Of a stretch of DNA of 64,000 bases, positions 45,921 to 55,107 are shown in pieces. This DNA comes from RGIG9608 sp045612365 (GTDB lineage Bacteria > Bacteroidota > Bacteroidia > Bacteroidales > Paludibacteraceae), in contig JAZKYY010000008.1 of the NCBI GenBank assembly GCA_045612365.1, forward strand, positions 1-64,000. The letters run 5' to 3'. The position numbers and the translations under genes were made by a program. The notes under the pieces are model-generated. The model was not told the origin of the DNA. It was given only the letters and a program-made list of their open reading frames with translations, and ran no database searches. Each line of letters opens with the position of its first letter. Position 1 is the first letter of the stretch.

Positions 45921-48900
45921 ATGACAAAAAAGATAGTATGGATATGTTTGTTTTTCTGTTGGATACTTCTTCCATTTCCTTTATGTGCAAATAGCGCAGC
46001 AGACGCAAAAAAAAACATCAAAGAATGGGCAATGCGGTACCAAGAAAAGTATCCAGAGAAAGGCATTTTTGATTTACAAAAAGTTGTAATAAACAATAAA
46101 AACAACACCATTGACATTCACCTCAACTGCACATTTTCATATCTTTTCTGGCGTGAAGAAAATATCAGTCAAATAAAACAAGAAGTAAAAAACATTTTAC
46201 CTTCTTGCTACAACAACTTTAAACTGAATTTTTATGCCGATAAAAAAGAATTAGAAACATATATTCCAAACTATTTCTTACACCAAAACAATATAAACAA
46301 ACAAAAACTTCCTACCCAAAAACGAACTTTTCAGCCTTTCGTAAAAAACAATTCCAAACCCTACTCGCTTACTAAAAGCCTTGAAGGACACAACATTGCG
46401 TTATGGGCAGGACACGGATGTTATTACAATCAGAAGGAAGATCGATGGATGTGGCAACGTGCAAAACTATTCACAACCATAGAAGACAAATTGACCACTT
46501 TTCTCACTCTTCACTATTTACTTCCAATGCTCGAAAATGCAGGTGCAAGCGTTTTGTTGCCAAAAGAAAGAGACACGCAAACGCATGAAGTGATTGTAGA
46601 TAGAGAAAATACGTTTGGAGAATCACTTTACATTGAAGAAGGAGCGTGGAAAAATGGAGGAAGTTCTGGTTTTGCATTGAAAAAAGAAACACTTCAAAAC
46701 AATAAAAATCCTTTTTCCGAAGGTTTTTACCGAATACCAAAGAACAACAAAACTGACCATAAAGCTATTTGGATTCCTAACATACCCGAGCAAGGAGAAT
46801 ATGCCGTTTATGTAGCGTATCACTCCTCTCCAACAAGCACAAATGATGCACAATACAGTATTTTTCACCTTGGCGGAGAAACTAAGTTTTCTGTCAATCA
46901 AAAAATGGGTGGTCGGACATGGATTTATTTGGGAACCTTTTTATTTGATAAAGGCATAAATGAAGAATTTGGACGAGTAGAACTAACCATTCCAAAAGGA
47001 AACAACAAAACTATCACTACTGCCGACGCTGTAAAATTTGGAGGTGGAATGGGAACTATCAGCAGAAAACCATCTTCAGACGAAGTAATTTTGACATACA
47101 ACAAACTCAACAAAAAAAATCTCGAGTTTAATCCTAATGTTGATGTTGAATTTAGAACAAGCGAAACGCCTCGCTACCTCGAAGCCTCAAGATATTGGCT
47201 ACAATGGTCAGGAATACCTCAAAAGGTTTATTCAAAAACCGATGGGGCCAACGATTATTTAGACGATTTGTTTTGCCGCCCATTGTGGGTCAATTATCTA
47301 AATTTTGGTTCTGAAAATATGCCCGACTCTTTAGGATTAGGCATTCCTATAGATGCAGCACTCGCCTTTCATACCGACGCAGGTGTTTCCCAAAAAGATT
47401 CGATTGTAGGCAGTTTAGGCATTTTCTCTGCAAAAGCCAACGATGAGTTCTTTGCTAATGGTCAGTCGCGCTTTGCGTCTAGAGATTTAACCGACCTTGT
47501 TCTGACAGAGCTACACAAAACCATTGTTCAAGAATTTGATTCGGCTTGGCAAGTTAGAGGATTGTGGAACAAAGCATACGTCGAATCACGCATTCCTCAA
47601 GTCCCAACCATGCTACTCGAATGGCTCTCCCACCAAAATCCTATCGATGTTCGTTACGCGTTGGATCCTAATTTTCAGTTTACTACAGCTAGAGCTATTT
47701 ACAAAGGTCTCTTGAAATTTTTCTCCGTACAATACAACAAAAAATATACTCCTCAACCTTTGCCAGTAAATAATTTTTCAGTAGAAATTTGTTCTAACAA
47801 TCAGTTGAAACTCTCATGGACACCAACTCCCGATTTACTCGAAAAAGATTCTGTAAAACCTACCTCATACGTAATTTACACACGAAAAGGAAATGGTAGT
47901 TTTGACAATGGTTTTTTAACAAAAGACACTTCTGTTCTACTCCCATGCTGTCCAAACACATTGTATAGTTTCAAAATCACTGCTGTAAACGAAGGCGGAG
48001 AAAGTTTTCCATCAGAAATTCTTTCGGCCTGCATCAACCCAAGTTCAACAAAAACTGCTTTAATTGTCAATGGTTTCGACCGACTTTCTGCACCCCATTT
48101 CTTTACCTCCGACTCAAAAGCTGGCTTCTTTGAAAACAATGATTGTGGAGTGCCTTACCTCAACACTTTTGCCTATGTGGGCAACCAATACAATTTCGAA
48201 AAAACTGATGAATGGAAAAGTGATGAGCAGCCTGGCTTTGGTGCAAGTTTTGGCAACTACGAAAAAACAATAATTGCAGGAAACACATTCGACTTTACTT
48301 CTTTGCACGGAAAATCTATACAAAACTTCGGTATTTCGTTTGTTTCGTGCAGCAGATCATCGGTTGAAAACGGGAAAATAGACCTAAAAAAATACGACGT
48401 TGTTGACCTGATTTTGGGAAAACAAAAATCTACCATAATAGGAAGAGACTCCTTGCACATACGCTACAAAACATTTTCAAAAACATTGCAAAACAAAATC
48501 ATTGATTACTGCCAAAATGGAGGTGCAATCTTTGCTAGTGGAGCCTACATTGCAAGTGATATGCAAAACAAAGAAGATGTTATTTTTACAAAAAACTGGC
48601 TAAAATATACGTTCACGACCGATAATGCTTCGCTCAGTGGAAACGTTTTGCCCTACTCCACTCCAAAAAATTCTTTCACATCAGCATTTGAGTTCTGCAA
48701 CGAACCAAACAGCGAGATTTATCACACTACATCGGTAGATGCTCTCAACGCAATATCAACGGTTTCACAACCCGTATTTCGCTATTCGGACTCTCAACTC
48801 AATGCTGCCGTAGCGCATCGAGGCACTTGGAGTACGTTTATTTTAGGTTGTCCATTTGAAGTCATAAAATCACATGTTGATAGAAACAATTTAATGTCCG

Positions 48901-48932
48901 AAATCTTAAATTTCTTGCTTTATGAAAAATAG
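45921..48932 (+). CDS. secreted Amidase_3-like protein with golvesin-type and fibronectin III domains
   Basis: 1003 residues with a signal peptide (ICLFFCWILLPFPLCA). An N-acetylmuramoyl-L-alanine amidase-like fold is split: first half near 160-225 (ALWAGHGCYY, then TTIEDK), second half near 460-570 (AFHTDAG, LLEWLSHQN), giving the expected zinc His/Glu/His set. Between them sits a golvesin/xanthan-lyase-type beta domain (EEGAWKNGGSSGFA... GEYAVYVAYHSSP... TADAVKFGGGMG). A fibronectin III module (about 620-715) and an unassigned C-terminal domain follow. In Bacteroidota it is often annotated as xanthan lyase, for which there is no support here; cell-wall cleavage is more likely. It overlaps the GT2 gene by 11 nt. 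Confidence 0.85.
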   Translation: MTKKIVWICLFFCWILLPFPLCANSAADAKKNIKEWAMRYQEKYPEKGIFDLQKVVINNKNNTIDIHLNCTFSYLFWREENISQIKQEVKNILPSCYNNFKLNFYADKKELETYIPNYFLHQNNINKQKLPTQKRTFQPFVKNNSKPYSLTKSLEGHNIALWAGHGCYYNQKEDRWMWQRAKLFTTIEDKLTTFLTLHYLLPMLENAGASVLLPKERDTQTHEVIVDRENTFGESLYIEEGAWKNGGSSGFALKKETLQNNKNPFSEGFYRIPKNNKTDHKAIWIPNIPEQGEYAVYVAYHSSPTSTNDAQYSIFHLGGETKFSVNQKMGGRTWIYLGTFLFDKGINEEFGRVELTIPKGNNKTITTADAVKFGGGMGTISRKPSSDEVILTYNKLNKKNLEFNPNVDVEFRTSETPRYLEASRYWLQWSGIPQKVYSKTDGANDYLDDLFCRPLWVNYLNFGSENMPDSLGLGIPIDAALAFHTDAGVSQKDSIVGSLGIFSAKANDEFFANGQSRFASRDLTDLVLTELHKTIVQEFDSAWQVRGLWNKAYVESRIPQVPTMLLEWLSHQNPIDVRYALDPNFQFTTARAIYKGLLKFFSVQYNKKYTPQPLPVNNFSVEICSNNQLKLSWTPTPDLLEKDSVKPTSYVIYTRKGNGSFDNGFLTKDTSVLLPCCPNTLYSFKITAVNEGGESFPSEILSACINPSSTKTALIVNGFDRLSAPHFFTSDSKAGFFENNDCGVPYLNTFAYVGNQYNFEKTDEWKSDEQPGFGASFGNYEKTIIAGNTFDFTSLHGKSIQNFGISFVSCSRSSVENGKIDLKKYDVVDLILGKQKSTIIGRDSLHIRYKTFSKTLQNKIIDYCQNGGAIFASGAYIASDMQNKEDVIFTKNWLKYTFTTDNASLSGNVLPYSTPKNSFTSAFEFCNEPNSEIYHTTSVDALNAISTVSQPVFRYSDSQLNAAVAHRGTWSTFILGCPFEVIKSHVDRNNLMSEILNFLLYEK

Positions 48933-50367
48933 CATTACCGTATTTTTGCCTCTAAGAGATGAAAATGAAACTATAAAAGAACTTTGCAAGTCTCCCATTG
49001 TGAAAGAAGTAATTTTTTTGTCCGACCAAAAAGAAACTGAACTTTCCGATAAACATAAAACACTCAAAATCGATTATATCTTTTCTTCAAACACCATCAA
49101 CCGAATTATTGAAAAATGCCAATCGGACTACTTTTTGTTCTACACGCAACATTCCGATTTTTTGTTAGGAAAAAACGCTCTTGAACGTTTTCTGCAAATT
49201 GCAAAGCAAACAAAAGCAGGATTGCTCTACTCCGACTTTCGAGAAAAAACCGACGAACAAACTCTCTCTCTCCATCCTCTAATCGATTACCAAATAGGAA
49301 GTGTGAGAGACGATTTTGACTTTGGGCCAATGCTCTTTTTCAACAAAGAGATTTGCCTCAAAGCCCTACAAACTAGCAACAATGAATTTAGTTTTGCAGG
49401 GTTGTACAATCTCCGACTAAACATTGCCTCGCAATGTCTGCCTTTCCACATCGACGAATATCTATATACCGTAAACAATATTATCGATAAAAGAAAAAGT
49501 GGAGAAAAACAGTTCGATTACGTAGATCCAAAGAACAGAACTGTTCAGATTGAAATGGAAAAAGCATGCACCATTTACCTCAAAAAAATTGGTGCTCTAA
49601 TTGAGCCAAACGACAACGAAGTGCAGTTCAGCAACGAATTCACCACCGAAGCTTCGGTAATTATTCCTGTACGAAACCGAGAAAAAACCATTGCCGATGC
49701 CATTCAATCCGTTTTGGCTCAAAAAACCAATTTTGCTTTTAACCTCATCATTATCAACAATCACTCCACCGACAAAACAACAGAAATTATCAACTCCTTT
49801 GCAGAGAAAGATGGCCGAGTGATACACCTAATTCCTTCGCGCAACGACCTTGGAATTGGTGGGTGCTGGCAAACTGGAATCGAGCATAGAGAGTGTGGAA
49901 AATTTGCCGTACAACTCGATAGCGACGACGTGTACAAAACGCCCGAAACGCTACAAAAAATTGTTGATGAGTTTTACAAACAAAAATGCGCAATGCTCAT
50001 CGGCTCATACACCATGACGAACTTTGAAATGGAGCCAATTCCACCCGGGCTCATCGACCACAAAGAATGGACCGACCACAACGGACCAAACAACGCACTA
50101 CGCATCAATGGGCTTGGTGCGCCAAGAGCTTTTTACACTCCTATTTTGCGAAAGATTGGGGTGCCAAACACCAGTTATGGAGAAGATTACGCCCTTGGGC
50201 TACAAATAAGCCACAGCTACAAAATAGGACGCATTTACGAATCCGTTTACCTCTGCCGACGCTGGCAAGACAATACCGATGCTGCGCTTTCGATAGAAAA
50301 AACAAATGCCAACAACCATTACAAAGACAAACTTAGAACAATAGAAATTTTAGCAAGAAAAGGATAA
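48922..50367 (+). CDS. glycosyltransferase family 2 protein with two tandem GT-A-like units
   Basis: 481 residues. An N-terminal degenerate GT-A-like unit (1-190: ITVFLPLRDENE, SDYFLFYTQHSDF) is followed by an intact GT2 domain from about residue 225 (ASVIIPVRNREKTIADAIQSVLAQ, IINNHSTD, and the nucleotide-metal motif QLDSDDVY). No membrane segments. It would transfer a sugar to a glycan or lipid; acceptor unknown. Its start is inside the amidase-like gene, so the two are translated together. Confidence 0.85.
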   Translation: MKNSITVFLPLRDENETIKELCKSPIVKEVIFLSDQKETELSDKHKTLKIDYIFSSNTINRIIEKCQSDYFLFYTQHSDFLLGKNALERFLQIAKQTKAGLLYSDFREKTDEQTLSLHPLIDYQIGSVRDDFDFGPMLFFNKEICLKALQTSNNEFSFAGLYNLRLNIASQCLPFHIDEYLYTVNNIIDKRKSGEKQFDYVDPKNRTVQIEMEKACTIYLKKIGALIEPNDNEVQFSNEFTTEASVIIPVRNREKTIADAIQSVLAQKTNFAFNLIIINNHSTDKTTEIINSFAEKDGRVIHLIPSRNDLGIGGCWQTGIEHRECGKFAVQLDSDDVYKTPETLQKIVDEFYKQKCAMLIGSYTMTNFEMEPIPPGLIDHKEWTDHNGPNNALRINGLGAPRAFYTPILRKIGVPNTSYGEDYALGLQISHSYKIGRIYESVYLCRRWQDNTDAALSIEKTNANNHYKDKLRTIEILARKG

Positions 50368-50504
50368 TTTCTTCAATGGGAATAGTAAGAAGGAGTAACG
50401 AGTATAGGAAATTTACTTTTCATAGTTGTTTTTCTCTTTAAAAAATATGTATTCCTAAAGGCACGAAATAAAGACTCCTAAAAATGAAAGGATTAAGATA
50501 AAAT

Positions 50505-50535
50505 GTTGTCAATCCTTGTTTTTTTAGTACTTTTG
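50505..50535 (+). promoter_or_regulatory. promoter of asnS
   Basis: TTG (50505-50507), 20 nt, TACTTTTG (50528-50535), 30 nt before the start codon. Confidence 0.65.
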
Positions 50536-50564
50536 CATTCCTATAAAAAAGTAAAAACAAAAAG

Positions 50565-51962
50565 ATGAATCACACTAAAGTAATTGATTTGTTGCAGTCG
50601 ACACAGTTCGATGCAGAAGTTGTTGTAAAAGGTTGGGTCAGAACAAAACGTGGCAATAAGAATGTAAACTTCATTGCTATCAACGATGGTTCTACCATTA
50701 AAAATATACAGTTGGTAGTCGATGTTCAGAACTTCGATGAAGAATTGCTAAAGAAAATCACAACTGGAGCTGCCATCTGTGCAAAAGGCACATTGGTGCA
50801 GTCGCAAGGTCAGGGTCAGAGCGTAGAGGTTTTGGTCAAAGATCTTGAGGTTTATGGTGTAGCAAATCCGGAAACCTATCCTTTACAAAAGAAAGGACAC
50901 TCGTTGGAATTTTTGCGCGAAATTGCTCACCTACGTCCTCGTACAAACACATTTGGAGCGGTTTTTCGCATTCGTCATAACATGGCTATGGCCATTCATA
51001 CGTTTTTCCACCAAAAAGGATTTTTCTATTTCCATACGCCCATAATCACAGCATCCGACTGCGAAGGCGCAGGACAAATGTTTCAGGTAACAACCAAAAA
51101 TCTTTATGACCTAAAGAAAGATGAAAATGGCTCCATTACCTACGACGACGACTTTTTTGGCAAACAAGCCAGTTTGACCGTTTCTGGTCAGCTCGAAGGC
51201 GAATTGGCAGCAATGGGACTAGGTGGCATCTACACGTTTGGGCCAACTTTCCGTGCCGAAAACTCAAACACTCCTCGTCACTTGGCTGAGTTTTGGATGA
51301 TAGAACCCGAAATTGCGTTCTACGACATTACCGACAATATGGACCTCGCAGAGGAATTTATTAAATATTGCGTAAAATGGGCTTTGGACAATTGTCGCGA
51401 CGATGTTCAGTTCCTTAATGACATGTTCGACAAAGAACTCATCTCTCGCCTCGAAGGTGTGCTTAAGCAAGATTTTGTTCGCATTCCTTATGGCGAAGGC
51501 ATTAGAGTGCTTGAAGAGGCAGTGAAAAACGGCAAAAAATTCGAATTCCCAGTATATTGGGGAGTGGATTTGGCTTCGGAACACGAACGCTATTTGGTCG
51601 AAGAATACTACAAATGTCCTGTTATCATGACCGATTATCCAAAAGAGATAAAAGCCTTCTATATGAAGCAAAACGAGGATGGAAAAACCGTTCGCGCAAT
51701 GGACGTTTTGTTCCCACAAATTGGAGAAATCATAGGTGGATCGGAGCGTGAGGCTGATTACGACAAACTTTTAACTAGAATCAACGAACTCAATATCCCA
51801 ATGAAAGACATGTGGTGGTATTTGGATACTCGTCGTTTTGGAAGTTGTCCTCACTCTGGATTTGGGTTAGGATTCGAGCGTTTGTTGCTATTTGTAACAG
51901 GTATGGCCAACATTCGCGACGTGATACCTTTCCCTCGTACTCCAAAAAATGCAGAATTTTAA
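50565..51962 (+). CDS. asnS: asparaginyl-tRNA synthetase
   Basis: 465 residues. An N-terminal OB fold (VVKGWVRTKRGNKNVNFIAINDGS) is followed by the class II catalytic core: motif 2-type FRAENSNTPRHLAEFWMIEPE and motif 3 GFGLGFERLLLFVTG. Length and the conserved PRTNTFGAVFRIRHNMAMAIH segment fit AsnRS rather than AspRS. It heads a rightward run with aroQ 12 nt behind. Confidence 0.96.
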   Translation: MNHTKVIDLLQSTQFDAEVVVKGWVRTKRGNKNVNFIAINDGSTIKNIQLVVDVQNFDEELLKKITTGAAICAKGTLVQSQGQGQSVEVLVKDLEVYGVANPETYPLQKKGHSLEFLREIAHLRPRTNTFGAVFRIRHNMAMAIHTFFHQKGFFYFHTPIITASDCEGAGQMFQVTTKNLYDLKKDENGSITYDDDFFGKQASLTVSGQLEGELAAMGLGGIYTFGPTFRAENSNTPRHLAEFWMIEPEIAFYDITDNMDLAEEFIKYCVKWALDNCRDDVQFLNDMFDKELISRLEGVLKQDFVRIPYGEGIRVLEEAVKNGKKFEFPVYWGVDLASEHERYLVEEYYKCPVIMTDYPKEIKAFYMKQNEDGKTVRAMDVLFPQIGEIIGGSEREADYDKLLTRINELNIPMKDMWWYLDTRRFGSCPHSGFGLGFERLLLFVTGMANIRDVIPFPRTPKNAEF

Positions 51963-51974
51963 TTTGTAGCTGAT

Positions 51975-52391
51975 ATGAAAATATTGATTGTAAATGGACC
52001 AAATCTAAATCTTCTTGGCAAAAGAGAACCTGAGGTTTATGGAAATAGTTCTTTTGACGATTTTTTTTCTACTATAAAAGAAAAATATCCTCATGTAGAG
52101 CTTCAATATTTTCAGTCGAACATCGAAGGCGAACTGATTGACAAAATCCAAGAATGCGGATTTTCTTACGATGGAATTGTGCTAAACGCAGGAGCATACA
52201 CACACACGTCTATTGCCATTGCCGACGCCATTCGTGCGATAACCACGCCAGTGATTGAGGTACACATTTCAAACGTTTTTCAGCGTGAAGAGTACCGTCA
52301 TCATTCGTATTTATCGGAGGTTTGCCGAGGCGTAATTTGTGGTTTTGGTTTAGATTCTTATCGTTTGGCAATAGAATCATTTGGCATATGA
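51975..52391 (+). CDS. aroQ: type II 3-dehydroquinate dehydratase
   Basis: 138 residues: NGPNLNLLGKREPEVYG, LNAGAYTHTSIAI, EVHISNVFQREEYRHHS, all active-site segments of AroQ. Third step of the shikimate pathway. Stop overlaps the metF start by 4 nt (ATGA). Confidence 0.96.
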   Translation: MKILIVNGPNLNLLGKREPEVYGNSSFDDFFSTIKEKYPHVELQYFQSNIEGELIDKIQECGFSYDGIVLNAGAYTHTSIAIADAIRAITTPVIEVHISNVFQREEYRHHSYLSEVCRGVICGFGLDSYRLAIESFGI

Positions 52392-53341
52392 GTGTTGTTG
52401 AAAGCATAACGTCGGCAACGTCAACGGCTTTTTCTTTCGAGATTTTGCCTCCTTTGAAAGGAAATAGCCTAGATTCGGTGATGAACACCATTGATGTATT
52501 GCGCGAGTTCGACCCCAAATACATCAATATCACTACACACCGAAGCGAGCACGTTTGGGCATGGAATACCGATGGATCGTCGAAGGTAGTTTCTCGTCGT
52601 CGGCGTCCGGGAACGGTGGCAGTGGCAGCTGCCATTCATCACAAATACAATATTCCTGTTGTTCCACATATCTTGTGCGGAGGCTTCACACGTGAAGAAA
52701 CGGAATATGTGCTTATCGATTTGCAATTTTTAGGAATTACAGATTTGCTTTTGCTTCGTGGCGATAAGGCAGCGGAAGAAAAATACTACTTGCCTACCCC
52801 AAATGGCAATGCTTACGCAGTTGATTTGCAACAACAAGTGAACGATTTCAATCGTGGTGTTTTTGAAGATGGCTCTCACATGTCGAATTCGGTGCTCCCA
52901 TTTCGTTACGGAATGGCATGTTATCCGGAGATGCATGAAGATGCCGCATCGCTAGAAAATGATCTATATTGGGCTAAGAAGAAAGTGGATGCAGGCGCAG
53001 AATATCTTGTCTCTCAAATGTTTTTCGACAATCAAAAGTATTTCACTTTTGTAGAAAAATGCAGAGAAATGGGCATTACTGTTCCCATCATTCCAGGATT
53101 GAAACCATTGCGCAAAGCTTCTCAAATAGACGTTTTACCAAAGATGTTTCATATAGAAATTCCAGAAGCGTTAGCTACAGAGATGAAAAAATGCACCACA
53201 GAAGAGCAGTCGGTAGAAGTGGGTGTCGAATGGTGTACAATGCAGGCTAAGGAGTTGAAAGCAAAAGGCGTACCTAGCATTCATTTTTATGCGTTGAATG
53301 CTACGCAAAGCGTCAAACGTGTAGCTCAGAATGTTTATTAA
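52388..53341 (+). CDS. metF: methylenetetrahydrofolate reductase
   Basis: 317 residues, a TIM-barrel flavoprotein (FSFEILPPLKG, ITTHRSEH, HILCGG, LLLLRGDKA, MFFDNQKYF, IIPGLKPL). It makes 5-methyl-THF for methionine synthesis. ATG at 52388 overlaps the aroQ stop; a longer frame inside aroQ is not credible. Confidence 0.95.
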   Translation: MSVVESITSATSTAFSFEILPPLKGNSLDSVMNTIDVLREFDPKYINITTHRSEHVWAWNTDGSSKVVSRRRRPGTVAVAAAIHHKYNIPVVPHILCGGFTREETEYVLIDLQFLGITDLLLLRGDKAAEEKYYLPTPNGNAYAVDLQQQVNDFNRGVFEDGSHMSNSVLPFRYGMACYPEMHEDAASLENDLYWAKKKVDAGAEYLVSQMFFDNQKYFTFVEKCREMGITVPIIPGLKPLRKASQIDVLPKMFHIEIPEALATEMKKCTTEEQSVEVGVEWCTMQAKELKAKGVPSIHFYALNATQSVKRVAQNVY

Positions 53342-53344
53342 AAT

Positions 53345-53557
53345 ATGCTTTTCTTACTTTTTTTGATTCTTTCTGTAGTTTTTATCGTTATCAGTGCAGT
53401 TGTGCAACTGATACTATCTCTTTTTTCTAGAAAATCACGAAAAGATTCTCAAGAGCAATCCTTTACACCAAAACGAAAAAAGAAGATATTTGAAAAGAAC
53501 GAAGGTGAATACGTCGATTACGAAGAGGTGAAGGAGAACAAAGAAAATGAAAAGTGA
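53345..53557 (+). CDS. small membrane protein, DUF4834 family
   Basis: 70 residues: one N-terminal TM segment (LFLLFLILSVVFIVISAVVQLI) and a charged tail (KRKKKIFEKNEGEYVDYEEVKE) typical of DUF4834. Function unknown. 3 nt after metF and overlapping gph by 11 nt. Confidence 0.8.
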   Translation: MLFLLFLILSVVFIVISAVVQLILSLFSRKSRKDSQEQSFTPKRKKKIFEKNEGEYVDYEEVKENKENEK

Positions 53558-54215
53558 AATTAGAGCAATAATTTTCGATTTGGATGGAACATTGGTTGAT
53601 TCGGTTGCCGACTTGGCCAACGCAATGAACACCGTACTTTTGCGCTACAACCTGCCTCTACACGACACTGAGACGTATAAATATTTTGTTGGTAATGGCA
53701 TTAAAAAATTGGTTGAGCGCTCCATCCCCGAGCAACAAAGAAGTGCCGATTTTATCCAAAAACTCCACTCTGAAATGGTGCTTGAATACAAACATAAATG
53801 TGTAGACTGCACCAAACCATATCAAGGCATAGAAGATTTACTTGCATTTCTTAACGAAAAGAAAATTCCCGTTTGCGTCTTGTCCAATAAAATGGACGAA
53901 CTAACTCAACATATAGTGAACAAACTATTTGGCAAATATGGTTTTTCTGTTGTTAGAGGTGCTTGCCCCGATGTGCCAATAAAACCCAACCCCAAAGGCG
54001 CATTGCTTATTGCCGAAAAGATAAACGTCTTACCTCAACAAATTCTTTATCTTGGCGACACCAACGTGGATATGGAAACTGCAAATGCTGCAGAAATGAT
54101 TGCTGTTGGGTGTACTTGGGGTTTTCGCTCGGAAGAAGAACTGATTGCCTCTGGAGCAAAACACATAGTAAAAACACCTGCCGAAATAAAAAACTTTTTT
54201 ACATCTTTTCGTTGA
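53547..54215 (+). CDS. gph: HAD-family phosphoglycolate phosphatase-like
   Basis: 222 residues: HAD motif I DLDGTLVDS (Asp11/Asp13), motif II VLSNK, motif III K in KPNPKG, motif IV YLGDTNVDM. Cap domain helical, as in Gph. Substrate could be another small phosphate. Last gene of the asnS run. Confidence 0.88.
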   Translation: MKSEIRAIIFDLDGTLVDSVADLANAMNTVLLRYNLPLHDTETYKYFVGNGIKKLVERSIPEQQRSADFIQKLHSEMVLEYKHKCVDCTKPYQGIEDLLAFLNEKKIPVCVLSNKMDELTQHIVNKLFGKYGFSVVRGACPDVPIKPNPKGALLIAEKINVLPQQILYLGDTNVDMETANAAEMIAVGCTWGFRSEEELIASGAKHIVKTPAEIKNFFTSFR

Positions 54216-54242
54216 TAAAAAACGTGAAGATTCATATCTTTG
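54212..54242 (+). promoter_or_regulatory. promoter of the mini-operon
   Basis: TTG (54212-54214), 20 nt, TATCTTTG (54235-54242), beginning in the last codons of gph and 33 nt before the next ATG. Confidence 0.65.
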
Positions 54243-54275
54243 AGCGTACGTAAGCAAGTTTTTTTTCTCATTGTT

Positions 54276-54482
54276 ATGACACCACCCGACATAGAGCAAT
54301 CGACCAAAGAAGAACGCCTTAAGTTTGTTCAAAGTCAGTGGCAATGCATGAACAACTGCGAATTGTGCGGAAAGTGCCATCTCTTAAAAGGGAAAGAAGC
54401 CGAAATGCTTTACAAAGAGTATATTGATGGAAAAAGTTCTTATATGGAAGTTACACTGAAAATCAGAAACAATAATTATTAA
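54276..54482 (+). CDS. 68-residue protein with four-Cys cluster
   Basis: Starts MTPPDIEQ. Contains a Cys cluster C-x3-C-x2-C-x2-C (CMNNCELCGKCH), suited to bind Zn or an Fe-S cluster, then a helical segment (EAEMLYKEYIDGKSSYMEVTLKIRNNNY). Not recognised as a named family, though it looks like a conserved small Bacteroidota protein. It has its own promoter and is followed by a tiny winged-helix gene 12 nt away. Cytoplasmic. Confidence 0.75.
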   Translation: MTPPDIEQSTKEERLKFVQSQWQCMNNCELCGKCHLLKGKEAEMLYKEYIDGKSSYMEVTLKIRNNNY

Positions 54483-54494
54483 AACAAAAACATT

Positions 54495-54671
54495 ATGGAA
54501 GTAAAAGAAAAAGTATTAGCAGCAATGAAAGAGGCCGGAGAGCCTTTGAATGCAGGAAAAATTGCAGAGATTTGTGGAATTGACCGCAAAGAAGTGGACA
54601 AAGCCATGAAACAATTGAAAGAAGAAGGAACCATTATTTCTCCTGTTCGTTGCAAATGGACTGTTGCATAA
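54495..54671 (+). CDS. 58-residue winged-helix mini-protein
   Basis: ATG at 54495 to TAA at 54669-54671. The product (MEVKEKVLAAMKEAGEPL..., ICGIDRKEVDKAMKQLK, then EGTIISPVRCKWTVA) has the helix-turn-helix-wing pattern of small stand-alone winged helices with a conserved C-terminal SP-x-RC-x-W motif; similar mini-proteins occur in Bacteroidota and archaea, by my memory. It should bind DNA or protein. Operon partner of the Cys-cluster gene. Confidence 0.8.
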   Translation: MEVKEKVLAAMKEAGEPLNAGKIAEICGIDRKEVDKAMKQLKEEGTIISPVRCKWTVA

Positions 54672-54705
54672 ATTGTTTGCATTGTTAAAATCCTTATCTT
54701 TGTAG

Positions 54706-54740
54706 CAACTGCTCTGAAGCAGTTGTTTTATTATTTTTTT
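54706..54740 (+). terminator. terminator of the mini-operon
   Basis: CAACTGCT (54706-54713), CTGA loop, AGCAGTTG (54718-54725), then T-rich tract. Confidence 0.88.
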
Positions 54741-54787
54741 GAGCTTTTGCTTTTAAGAAAGTGAAAATTATTAAAATCAATTTTTTA

Positions 54788-54818
54788 TTTGAAAAAATAA
54801 TTTTTTGTTGTACTTTTG
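54788..54818 (+). promoter_or_regulatory. consensus promoter of the tRNA operon
   Basis: TTTG (54788-54791), exactly 19 nt, TACTTTTG (54811-54818); the tRNA-Lys begins 17 nt later. Confidence 0.8.
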
Positions 54819-54834
54819 CAGTCCATTTTTGGGA

Positions 54835-54907
54835 GATTCAGTAGCTCAGCAGGTAGAGCACATCCCTTTTAAGGATGGGGTCCTGGGTTCGAGCCCCAGC
54901 TGAATCA
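54835..54907 (+). tRNA. tRNA-Lys (UUU)
   Basis: 73 nt with a 7-bp acceptor stem GATTCAG/CTGAATC, D loop AGCAGGTA, anticodon stem CATCC/GGATG around CTTTTAA (anticodon TTT) and TTCGAGC T loop. The 3' CCA is not encoded, so the CCA-adding enzyme at 3016-4410 must supply it after 3' processing. Confidence 0.97.
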
Positions 54908-54915
54908 CAAAAAAA

Positions 54916-55005
54916 GGAAAGATGCCAGAGTGGTCGAATGGGCCGCACTCGAAATGCGGTGAACGGGCAACTGTTCCGGGGGTTCGAATCCCTCTCTTTC
55001 CGCCA
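54916..55005 (+). tRNA. tRNA-Ser (CGA)
   Basis: 90 nt with acceptor GGAAAGA/TCTTTCC, anticodon stem CCGCA/TGCGG around CTCGAAA (anticodon CGA), a long class II variable arm (GAAC/GTTC) and an encoded CCA at 55003-55005. It lies 8 nt after tRNA-Lys in the same transcript. Confidence 0.97.
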
Positions 55006-55020
55006 AAAGAGAAGAGGTTG

Positions 55021-55048
55021 AAGAAATACAAGAAGTATTTCTTTTTTT
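55021..55048 (+). terminator. terminator of the tRNA operon
   Basis: AAGAAATAC (55021-55029), 5-nt loop, GTATTTCTT (55035-55043) and T7 from 55042. Confidence 0.88.
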
Positions 55049-55080
55049 GTTTCTACAAACTGTATTTTTCCTTACTTTTG
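55046..55080 (+). promoter_or_regulatory. promoter of the SPOR lipoprotein gene
   Basis: TTTG (55046-55049), 23 nt, TACTTTTG (55073-55080), 27 nt before the start codon. It begins inside the T tract of the tRNA terminator. Confidence 0.5.
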
Positions 55081-55107
55081 CATCAGAAATAGAAAAAAAG
55101 AATTTAT

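Noticed and set aside
45921..48932. Xanthan lyase, the common label of such proteins
   Set aside because: No polysaccharide lyase catalytic domain is visible; the conserved His/Glu pattern fits Amidase_3 with an inserted golvesin-type domain.
54695..54702. TATCTTTG -7-like box with TTG 19 nt upstream
   Set aside because: Its start site would fall inside the terminator hairpin at 54706-54725, so no useful transcript results.
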